64,000 nucleotides of DNA from Gracilariopsis chorda (taxonomy: Eukaryota > Rhodophyta > Florideophyceae > Gracilariales > Gracilariaceae), in the NCBI GenBank assembly GCA_003194525.1, contig NBIV01000222.1, forward strand, positions 60,438-124,437, read 5' to 3'. Under the pieces are notes generated by a model. It saw nothing but the letters and a program-made list of their open reading frames with translations. It did not search any database and was not told where the DNA came from. The translations under genes were made by a program, and so were the position numbers. Positions 25,340 through 33,799 of this stretch are shown here, in pieces; position 1 is the stretch's first letter; the number at the start of each line of letters is the position of its first letter.

Positions 25340-25506
25340 AACTACCAATTGCTGGCCATTTACAGTACCACCGCTGCCAATAATTGGCCAATTACAGTAC
25401 CACAGCTGCCAATAATTGGCCGAGTACAGGTGGTAGCCAAATGTCGGTCAATAGTTGTCCACGTGTACCCGCCAACAGCCAACAGTTGTCCAGCAATTGG
25501 CGTTTC
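25340..25506. repeat. Right subterminal ATTGGC-rich repeats
   Basis: A 33-35-base unit containing ttacagtaccac, gctgccaataattggcc occurs twice in tandem (about 25360-25425). Further copies of GCCAA/TTGTCC words continue to the terminus. It mirrors the left subterminal region in composition. Confidence 0.6.
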
Positions 25507-25517
25507 GTCTACTAGGG
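25507..25517 (-). repeat. Right terminal inverted repeat
   Basis: GTCTACTAGGG on the plus strand, i.e. CCCTAGTAGAC inward, followed by the target duplication ATT at 25518-25520. Confidence 0.75.
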
Positions 25518-26031
25518 ATTGCCATTAATGAGTCTGGCAAGGTGCAAAGCAGAATCGGGGTTCTCTCCTTCTCCGTTAGTGGTTCACTCAGTTTAGCGAG
25601 TTCTAGGTAGGTTGTCTCCAGCTCTAGCAAATGTCTCTGTATGTCGTCCCGTCCTTGAATGTCAAGGTGCTTAGCTTTGGGCAAAGGTTCAACATTGTTG
25701 TCCTTCTTGTAGGTGGACTCCAGTTTCCTCCATACCTACAAAGCAGAACAGTGTTCTCGTTCGAGTAGTTCCGAGACTGTGACGATCGTTTGCTGCCAAG
25801 ATTCTGGACGATGGCCGATCTTGCCTTACGTTCGGCATCGTCCCATCTCTTTCGAGCTGCAGTGGAACCCTCAGATGGACGAGGTTCCATCAGAACGAAT
25901 TGTGATTGTAGGGATTGCATGAGATCCCTAATGTATATGCACCAAGTGTAGTAATCAGCGCACCCTTTTAGACGGCGTATACGTCTATTTTCGTTGCAAG
26001 TCCCGGAGTCTATTGCGGAGTACCACTCCAT
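25518..26031 (-). pseudogene. Copia gag, N-terminal half
   Basis: The start ATG is at 26031. The frame shows the UBN2-type Copia gag pattern: LKGCADYYTWCIYIRDLM, a WDDAERKARSAIVQNL block, and, after a frame change near 25,690, a LESTYKKD-like segment and HLLELETTYLELAKLSEPLTE. It ends in TLPDSLMAI at the transposon insertion, where it continues with TLLADATNMK at 12114. This is one half of a single gag gene. Confidence 0.8.
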
Positions 26032-26740
26032 GCGAGACTAAGGGAGACTGTCAGATAGGATTCTTCACTGGTCCCTTACCGCTCGAGGGATCTTTCTACT
26101 AATTTTTCCAACCCGGTCCACTGTCAGAAGATGCTATCTCTGGTTCCCTAAAGGTCAGACCTCTGCTTCGAAGTAAGACTCTCTCGGTGACATGTGATTT
26201 CAGTGGCCTGTCCAAGTTCTGTGCAATTCACAACGAGGGTGTGTGTAACTTCCAGAATGTCCAGGAGAAGTTACTAACAGCAGGATATGTGTTCACCACT
26301 TGGCCTCCTCTAATTCTTTACGGCTACTTGCGCGACGATTGATCTCCGTAAAACGTCCTTGTCTTCACTAAGGCCTGGCCCGAACGACGAGACAACCTGT
26401 CCCCGTACGAGCAGCTACACTCACCCCAGCTGAGCCAGTTATACAGCAAGTGCGCTACTTGCAGGCTTAGTTCAAGTCCCCAGTCTACTACCAACCGGTA
26501 CTCGGCTTGCTAACCTTAGCTCGGCCAAGTGCTAACCAACCCTAAATCGTTAATAGCAGCGTTGGCCTTATTCAGGAATTTATAGCTCCCACTTCACAGT
26601 CGGTAATCGAGGTCCAAGCCTGAATGCGGTTCTGCCGAGCGTGCAGTAACTGCAAAAGGTCATCACTAGAAGCTTCAAGTGATCGGTCCACACTACAAGC
26701 CAAGAGCAAGGGTTGTTCAACGACACGGTGGCTTTCAACA
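26032..26740. other. Copia leader and possible LTR remains
   Basis: This is where the Copia 5' leader and 5' LTR should lie. I could not find a primer-binding site or a matching copy near the 3' end around 7,460-7,690, so the LTRs are not called. Confidence 0.35.
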
Positions 26741-26749
26741 AGCTTCTAG

Positions 26750-27400
26750 TGCGCACGCTCTAAGGCAACACCGGAAAGGTGGGGGAGGATGGGGCTGCCG
26801 CGCGGCAACCAAGTTGTGGACGGCTGAGGGAGGCGGGTGGGGCCACGGCGTGACAACCCAAAATTATGTGCAGGGGGGAGGTGGCGGCATGGCGACTTAG
26901 TTGTGGACGGCGGGATGTCTTGGGACCGCGGTGCGACAACCAAAAAGTATGTGCGGGGGGGGAGGCGGCGGCACGGGAACCAAGTTGTCGTCGTCGGGAG
27001 GGGTTGGGGCCCCGGCCCAGGCAACTAAGAAGTATGTGCGGAGTGGAGGGTGGCGGTACGGCAACCAAGTTGTTGGCGGCGGGAGGGTGGGGTGCGGCGG
27101 CGCAGCAGCCAGGGAATCCAATAAGGTTCTCAGAGGGGGGGAGTGCGGCGGCGCAGCAGCTCGGGAACCAAACAAGGTGCGGAGTCGGCGGGAGGTGGGG
27201 TGGGGTGGTGGGGCAGCACGGGAACCAAACAAGGTCCTCAGGGTGGGGTGTGGCGGCGCGGTAGTTGGGAAAGTTGTGCAGCGGCGCAGGTGGAGGGGTT
27301 GGGTGTGCGGCGGCGTGGGCAGAGGGGGTGTGTCACGGCGAGGGCGCAGTGGTTGTACGGTGGCGCGGGCGCGGGGGGTGGGGTTGGCGGCATTGGTACC
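26750..27400 (+). repeat. G-rich minisatellite
   Basis: Strongly G-biased on the plus strand. Degenerate ~84-base units alternate 'aaccaagttgt' (near 26808, 26970, 27060) with 'aaaagtatgtgcggggg' (near 26852, 26937, 27021). From about 27100 the units shorten to ~55 bases with 'gggaaccaaacaaggt'. Many runs of three to seven G make G-quadruplexes likely. Long open frames here are by-products of base composition. Confidence 0.8.
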
Positions 27401-27402
27401 AT

Positions 27403-27545
27403 GTAGCTGGGTTGCATTTCACTCCCTAGCCCCCCCCGGAGTTTTCGGGCAGGACAGATGAGCGTGGTCATATATTTACTGCATCCAGCTGGAACGAGGG
27501 GACTGTATTCCTCGTTCCAACTGGTAGCCAGCGTGGCTCTAACCA
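27403..27545 (+). repeat. Dispersed ~143-bp hairpin repeat, copy 2
   Basis: This is a second copy of 7319-7462, in the same orientation. The hairpin is at 27485-27524 with 15-base arms CCAGCTGGAACGAGG and CCTCGTTCCAACTGG (one mismatch) around a 10-base loop. Confidence 0.6.
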
Positions 27546-27582
27546 CAAGATTGACGAAACATGCACGTTTCTCGCACTTGAT

Positions 27583-27622
27583 CTCTCCACTGCTAAGCAT
27601 GTAAGTGCTTAAGAGTGGAGAG
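27583..27622. repeat. Strong hairpin
   Basis: Outer arms CTCTCCACT and AGTGGAGAG, inner arms TAAGCA and TGCTTA, a 2-base mismatch between them, and a 6-base loop TGTAAG. It lies just after the dispersed hairpin repeat and just before another perfect palindrome. It could be the end of a small mobile element. Confidence 0.6.
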
Positions 27623-27651
27623 ACAAGTAGAAGCGGCCTTCGGGCGCAGGC

Positions 27652-27669
27652 GACGCTGCAAGCAGCGTC
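27652..27669. repeat. Short palindrome
   Basis: GACGCTGC AA GCAGCGTC: perfect 8-base arms around two bases. Confidence 0.6.
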
Positions 27670-28523
27670 ATGTTTGTAGCTTCGTTGATTGAACAGTGTT
27701 AAGAGGCTCTCCGAGCACTTTGCTCGCTTAAGCTCGGAATAGGCCCCGTAGAGCCCCGGGGCGCCGCAGCACCTAGATTATCTAAAGCCGTATACGTTTG
27801 TGTGTAGGTGCCCAAATTGACTGCAGTGCCAGCCAGTGAGGGGGGAAGCGTGAAACGTTGCTTTCTATAACTGGCTTGCACTCCATTCACTATGGGATGG
27901 TCAACCATTAAGCAGCCAGCTTTGCTGCTGCTGCTGAATGTTTTAAATTGTAGGGAGGAGGTGCGCCAAATGGGAGTTGTGCATGCCCCTAGAGGTGCAT
28001 GCAGGGCGGTTTATTGGCGCACCATTTCATTCAATTAAGACCAAACCCCTCATACATGAATTAATTAATAGAATGGAAAGATGCGTAAGAAGGGGGTGTT
28101 GTTGGGTGATTGGAACCATTGCGCCCCGAAATCGCATTGCACGCCCCCATACGGGGATGCAAAACGGCATTCTGGCGCAACGGCTCTTTTCCACTCAAGA
28201 AAATCAGCGGCAACAGCAGCAAAGCATGCAGTTTAATGGCTATTGTGCATGTTGATTGCCTTCCTGCTGCCCAGTGGCTGGTACTACAGTAATGACCGCA
28301 GTGCCAGCCATTCAGCACCAGGCAGGTTTTGCCACGTGAAGTAAGCGATCAGCTGCCCTTTAGTGGGGCTACAAGCTGCACTGGATATGTTAAAAAAGAG
28401 CCGTATATAGCTTCTAAGTCTCAACATCACTCTCGGCGCCACGGCCTTCATGTTTCTGCAGGCCCTTTGCGAGCATTAGCGATCAACAGCGGCCTTCAGA
28501 TCCTCCAAAATCATCCGTACTCA
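27670..28523. other. No recognisable gene
   Basis: Short open frames only. The words 'cagtgccagcca' near 27830 and 28300 suggest small repeats, but nothing coding is supported. Confidence 0.45.
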
Positions 28524-28599
28524 GTGGCACGCAGCGCCACCCGCTGCAGAAGGCTACTTCTACTAGTCTAACCTACCTAAGGATTGCTCTCACAATGAG
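28524..28599 (+). repeat. Short dispersed repeat, copy 1
   Basis: It shares 'gtggcacgc', an 'aaggc ... cttcta' core and 'taacctac.taa.gattgctct.acaa.gag' with 28870-28933. It is a small direct repeat of unknown origin. Confidence 0.5.
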
Positions 28600-28777
28600 T
28601 TTCAACAACTTACAAATCTACTAAACACCAACGGCGGACTGGTTTTCGCGAGTCCACGTGGCATAGTGGAATGCCCACAGAGGTAGTGTCAATGCTGATT
28701 TGGGACGTCCAAAGCATTTGCAAATGGAAATGAAACGTTTTGGACGTTCCAAAACTGCGTTAACGGGCTTCACACAC

Positions 28778-28829
28778 CATCGTTGTGTGTGCCGTAGCCA
28801 TGCGTAGCGCAGCGGCACGCACAACGATG
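28778..28829. repeat. 17-bp-arm hairpin
   Basis: CATCGTTGTGTGTGCCG (28778-28794) and CGGCACGCACAACGATG (28813-28829) are inverted copies with one mismatch and an 18-base loop. Confidence 0.6.
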
Positions 28830-28869
28830 CCCGCAGTCAAATGTGCCGTTACGCCTTTCTCGTCGTCGA

Positions 28870-28933
28870 GTGGCACGCTGCGGTTGGCCGAAGGCCGCCT
28901 TCTAACCTACGTAAAGATTGCTCTGACAACGAG
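28870..28933 (+). repeat. Short dispersed repeat, copy 2
   Basis: This is a direct copy of 28524-28599 with small internal differences. It contains the inner palindrome GGCCGAAGGCC. Confidence 0.5.
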
Positions 28934-29617
28934 CATGTTGACCGCTTCGAATTCATGAATAAACGCAGATTCATTTACCTCCAAACGACTAGCCAATGGT
29001 AATCAAATGATTTGCCCTACTGGGGCGAATCAGTCGAGCACCTGTAAGATCTGCCAGTACCAACAGCCTCAAATTTGATCAGCCCCGTCCAACCCGTCTC
29101 ACACGTGAATATCTCTGACGGCGAACGAACATGCAAATCCTTGCAGCGTCCAATCAGGCGGTAGTCTTCCAATTCCATGTACATTGTTTCCATCTTCGGG
29201 CGAACGGAGCAGAAAATCTCTTCCCAAAAAAAAAGAATTAAAATTGCCATAGTGCACATCAATGAGCTTCAATGCAGCCTGTATTAAGCACAAGTTTTCC
29301 GTTAATGTGCACAAGCGCGGTAAAGTAGCATCCTTACAGTCGCCTAAATGGCATAGTTGTAGGTAGCGAATCTCTGTCCAAGACATATCGGCCATGTCTT
29401 TAGATGATAGTAGAAGCGAAGAAGCAAGTAGAGTGAAATAGGGTGTAGGTAGCTACCTCGAGAAGAGTTTTCTGCAATTCTAGAGTACATCCTAGCTTAA
29501 ATACACAATCGTCAGCACATTACACAATACATAAAATAGAAACGTATCCTATTCAAACAACAAAATAAATTACGTACAGTACCAACTACGTATACCCTTC
29601 TAACAAAAATAAGTGTA
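28934..29617. other. No supported gene
   Basis: A minus-strand open frame (29099-29395, 98 codons) begins MADMSWTEIRYLQLCHLGDC and resembles no family I know. I do not call it a gene. Confidence 0.4.
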
Positions 29618-29845
29618 TTCTATGTAGTGCATGCGTAGGCTGCGCAGTAAGGCAAAAATTTAACCTTCTCAAAAAAGATTTGCAATCTATTTAGTGCCTA
29701 CGTAGGCTGCGCAGTACTGCAAGCGTATATCGTTTTAAGAAAAATAGTTTAAACTTAGGTAAGTGCATAAGTAAGCCACACAGTACTACAAACGCAAAAC
29801 CCTCTAACAAGAATAGGGATTAACTATACGCCACATAAGTAGGTA
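29618..29845 (+). repeat. Degenerate ~70-75-bp tandem repeat
   Basis: Three to four AT-rich units start with agtgcatgcgtaggctgcgcagta (shortened here: key words GTGC..CGTAGGCTGCGCAGTA) near 29618, 29693 and 29761, with a weak fourth at 29830. They lie just upstream of the Helitron. Confidence 0.6.
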
Positions 29846-30204
29846 AAATCGTACTCGATATGTATTGACGTCTGAAACCAATACTGAATAAGAATGCAAT
29901 TCATATGTACTTAATAAAGTACTCCGTATGTAAACTATGAATGTACTGCTAGAGTCAGGAACATTTTTAGACCATGAGGACAATATGTATAGGTATATAT
30001 CATGCAGGAAACTATTGTGCAGCACCAGTTATCAACTTAAGCGGCAGAGACGGTACATGTTCCATTGAGAGTTGATCACCAAATTTCTTAATCTCTCTCC
30101 GGTTCTTGCAATCAGGCATGAGTTCTTTTTCGCATCGACCGCCATCATGACGTGGTGGACCCCGTTCGAGAGCAGGCTGTCGTCCAAGGGAGAATATACA
30201 GCAC

Positions 30205-31499
30205 GTGCATCACCGAAACATATCCGATGAGCTTGCGCAGGTGTACTTAGGCACTAGAACCAAGCTTCTCCAAAAGTTTATGGAACCTCAGCGAAAACTG
30301 TATACTGATAATTTGCTGCTGACCTCTGGCACTCTTCTCCAGCAATGGTTGATTCGTACTGGCACAAACATTGAAGACTTGAGACTTCGTTACTTGGAAA
30401 CAGAACAGATGAGAATGGTTGAAGAACGGGAGCTGCAGGCTGGAACCCATACTGGAACAGATGAAATTGGTCCTCCCGGTAAACGCTTCCTTCCCGGTAA
30501 CCACAAAAACTCTCCGACGTACTGGAGACAAAAAGGACTGGATTTGCAAGCAATGGTAGCTCGACTGGGCTCCCCAACGCTTTTCGTCACAGTCATAATG
30601 AACTTATGGAGGGAAGAGATGAAAAGGCTTAGTATGGACAATGAAAACAGCGGAGCATTTTCTCCGCAGGTAGAAAGAAGCCCTCATTTTGATAGGCCAG
30701 ATTTTATTGCAAGAGTCTACAACCAGTATGAAAATTCAATCATGAAAGATCTATAGAATAGTCCAGAACAGCTGTTTGGCCTGAAATGAATTGGGATTGC
30801 CGCCAAACTTGAGTTCCAGGAGAGAAACATTTCACATCATCACATTCTTCTTTGGTTGTAGGGGGGCTTAATGGAAGATCTTGAGATCATTGACACTTTG
30901 ATCAAAGCCGAACTCCCTCGGGGTGACTAGCCTAAAGACCAGTAACTCTGAAAATTGGTGAAGAAATTTAATATGCACAGACACTATTCATAATGCCGTG
31001 GTCGTACCTCTGACTGGATGTGCCGATTTGGGTATGATCGACAAGAAATTGTGGCTGAAACAACGATGAATGGGTACACAAACCGAATGACCTGTCGAAG
31101 AAGAAGTACAGAAGATTTGAAAGTGACTCCGTACAATCCAGATCTCACAATGATGAACAAGGCTCACATCAATGTTCAAAGAACCTATGGAGGCAGCGCT
31201 GTAGCATACCTGGTTATGTACGCTTCAATAGTGCCAAAGAACTGGATTCAGTTGTATCAAGTTGAACAGAAAGCCAATCAGGTGCACAGAGCGAAATGCT
31301 TCAAAATGATATCAGGGCGTATATCAAAGCGAGAATGGCGGGCGTGGTTGACGCTGAATGTAACCACTTTGATTTCAGGATTGGTCGCTTCAGTCCAACT
31401 GTAGAGGCACTTGACATACATATCGGTGGAGAGCGACAGGTTTTGATTGGAAACGAAAGACTGCCTAAAAGTCTCAAGTCTTCCCTGCTGGAAAGATGA
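30205..31499 (+). pseudogene. Helitron Rep-domain region, decayed
   Basis: Helitron-like N region: GPPGKRFLPGNHKNSPTYWR, then ARLGSPTLFVTVIMNLWREE and FDRPDFIARVYNQYENSIMKDL (30470-30756). A rolling-circle HxH-type block follows at about 30815-30855 (EFQERNISHHHILLWL). YNPDLTMMNKAHINVQ and AVAYLVMY appear near 31130-31220, then RAYIKARMAGVVDAECNHFDF at 31316-31385. In-frame TAG codons follow the HHH motif, and the frame shifts near 31,300. The product would nick DNA for rolling-circle transposition. Confidence 0.8.
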
Positions 31500-32309
31500 T
31501 TCGAACGACCATCCCGGTACATTGACTTGGACTGCCTGACATACTGCGAGACTTTACGTTTACACCATACGCTACTCCGCTCTGTACCAGAGTCGGAATC
31601 TACTTGGGATGGAGGAAGCCCACGAATGTACGTCGTGCCACGACCCGAAAATGATCGAACTGTGACTCGAAATAGATTTGCTTATCCCGCAAATTCCGAA
31701 CTCTTTCCCTCTTCTTATATTGTTCACGAACTGTGCATTCAGCTCCTTTGATGATCGGAAACGTGTTGGGAGCGAAACTTACTCAACCTATAGAAAAGCG
31801 GCAGTAGCCTGTTCAATATATATCCATGGTGAGGAGTACGAAGCGGCTTGTGATAAGGCAGTAAGATAACTTTCTACTTCTGCTGAGCTGCTTTACTTGG
31901 TCTTCACTTCCTTTCAACAAGAGATAAATCTTAAAACTGTGATTGAAAAGCGCGAACAAGCTTTAACTGCAGATAAAACCGAGGGAAACAGAGCGCAAAG
32001 AAGAGAAGAATTAATTCGAAGAATCATTAATATTTCGGACCGACAGGGTGGTTGGCGTATCAGAAATGATGGCTTCTTTCATCAAACTGTATCACAACTT
32101 CATCTCAGAGAGAGCGAACTGCAATTAGCCAAGAAACGAGCTGACGTACGTTGCAGCTCTTTTTCGAGGTCGAGGCGTAGGTTTAAAGAGCGATATGATG
32201 ATCTGAAAGAGTGTCAGAAGCACGTTCTTCACAAAAAATGAGAGAAATACAATACCGAGAGAGAATGGGAAATTCTGAAAGACTCAACTCATACGGAACC
32301 TTTTTTTCT
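31500..32309 (+). pseudogene. Helitron linker region, decayed
   Basis: Open stretches such as 31897-32241 (with many Arg, Lys and Glu, and possible helical segments) lie between Rep and helicase on the same strand. They are probably the middle of the RepHel protein; no motif identifies them on their own. Confidence 0.45.
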
Positions 32310-33691
32310 TACAGGGACGAGCGGGGACAGGGAAGACCTATCTCCTATCTTTGGTGAGAGATATTGTTGAGCACTAAGGGCGATTGGGTCAGATGACAGC
32401 TGCTACAGGTATTGCTGCTTCACTATACGAAGGCGGAAGTCAATTGCATAGTTCGCTGGGACTGGGATTCGATGACAACAAAGATTCGCAAAGTAGAGGG
32501 CGTCGGACTTTTTTGAAATAGGTACCACGATCACAGAAAACAGAACTAATACGGAAGACTGTCTTGTGGGTAGTTTATAAAGCTTCAATGTGCCCGAAAA
32601 TGCTCTTTGAGGTTGTGAACACAGTACTTACGAACTGAAGAAACTCTAAGAACGACTTTGGCGGCATGGTCACAGTTTTGTCGTGCGACCATATGCAACT
32701 GCTTCCAGTGGTTTCAAGAACGACGAGAACAGTATGCGAAAAGGATGGAACCATTCGGGTTATTCCAGTGAGTCTCCGACAGGAGCTTCCATGGCACTCT
32801 TGCGAGCTTTGTGACAGAAGAGTCAATGTTCTTCACCTTTGAGAACAGGTTTGTCAACATGATGATCCAGTTTTTGCCAAAGTTTTGCTCCGTCTTGGTC
32901 ATGGGACGTTTCTAGCATCTCCAAGGCTGCCACTCATGTCTCCATCTGATTTACGCAAAGCAAACAAGTTGTTGTGGAAGTGGTTTACAACAGGGAAGAA
33001 GGAATATGCCAAGCTAAACAGATTGGTTGTTGCGCCAACAAATATATTAACCGAGGAATATAACCAAAACGAATTGGAGTAATTCCGAGGAACAATATTT
33101 CAGTTCAAGTCTGCAACGACATTCGTTTCCAATCCAGGGCCAAAAGATGAAAACTGTGACACGGGTAGTATCATTGGACCTGAACTGGTGTATAATTAAG
33201 CTCGAAGTGGAGTCCTGCAGCATCATTTGAAACTGAAGGGTGTTCCTGTTATGGTGTTTCAAAATGTACCCCATTCTAAATTGCTGTGTGGAAAAATGTT
33301 TATCGCTACAAGCATTTCTCGCAGAGTGATTCACCTTTCGGGCATTGATGAAGATGGAGAATTTCAGCAAAGCTTTTTACTGCACCGCATTGACTTCGTC
33401 TTTGAGTTTGAAGATGTGAAAATCAAACGTCGACAGTTTCCCATCAGATTGGCATTTGCAGCAGCTGTGCATAAAGCGCAAAGACAAACGTTGAAGGAAA
33501 TGATAATTGACTTTCGACCATACTTTTCTTCGCCGAGTCAGGTCTGTATTGGACTCTCGCGTGTAAGAACATCTGATGATGTGTTACTGCTTCATAGTGA
33601 ACAAGACACGCCCCAAAATGCGCACGATTTCCATCCAATGCCGGTAAGCATCAAAAACTCTGTTTTACAAGAAGCTGTAGACTTTGTATAG
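32310..33691 (+). pseudogene. Helitron Pif1-like helicase, decayed
   Basis: A Walker A motif reads GRAGTGKTYL (about 32313), followed by TAATGIAASLYEGGSQLHSSLGLG (about 32395). FGGMVTVLSCDHMQLLPVVSR is at about 32655. The last block, 33227-33691, is open and carries RRQFPIRLAFAAAVHKAQ, QTLKEMI and QVCIGLSRVRTSDDVLLL, motifs V and VI of Pif1 helicases in Helitrons. Frame changes and stops occur between 32,340 and 33,200. It would unwind DNA during transposition. Confidence 0.82.
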
Positions 33692-33761
33692 GCGCTTCAT
33701 TAATTTGACATAGTTTAGTTTATGCGTATACCAAAATTTGTGCGGATATCTTCTGCAAACT

Positions 33762-33796
33762 CTCGGCCGAAGCGCAAAGTGCCGCCTGCGGCCGAG
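33762..33796. repeat. Hairpin, possible Helitron 3' end
   Basis: CTCGGCCG (33762-33769) pairs with CGGCCGAG (33789-33796) over a 19-base loop. The position after the helicase suggests a Helitron 3' hairpin, but no CTAG-like end follows within about 12 bases. Confidence 0.4.
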
Positions 33797-33799
33797 GGC

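Larger units (their letters stand above)
12115..25517 (-). mobile_element. 13.4-kb CACTA-like DNA transposon with ferlin cargo
   Basis: The ends are defined by the host Copia gag frame. The flanks carry a 3-bp target duplication, ATT on the plus strand (12112-12114 and 25518-25520), as is usual for the CACTA (EnSpm) superfamily. The termini are inverted 11-mers: CCCTGGTGGAC at 12115-12125 and GTCTACTAGGG at 25507-25517, 9 of 11 matching. Subterminal regions at both ends are rich in ATTGGC/GCCAAT words, like CACTA subterminal motifs. Inside are a Transposase_21-type transposase on the minus strand, a small unknown ORF, LINE fragments and a ferlin relic. The termini lack the literal CACTA sequence. 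Confidence 0.8.
7690..26031 (-). mobile_element. Ty1/Copia element, split by two later insertions
   Basis: Three minus-strand coding blocks are pieces of one Copia element in the correct order: gag N-half (26031 down to 25518), then gag C-half, protease, integrase and RT start (12114 down to 9996), then RT and RNase H (9094 down to about 7700). They are separated by a 13.4-kb CACTA-like transposon and a 901-bp solo LTR. At both joins the reading frame is restored when the insert and one copy of the target duplication are removed. I could not find its own LTRs with confidence. The element is dead: it has several frameshifts and stops. Confidence 0.85.

Noticed and set aside
7460..26740. Paired LTRs of the Copia element
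   Set aside because: I compared the sequence left of 7690 with that right of 26031 and saw no convincing long match, so no LTR was called. The hairpin repeats are reported separately.
26679..27600. Gly/Pro/Arg-rich open frames in the minisatellite
   Set aside because: They follow the repeat's base bias on both strands and have no start context or domain.
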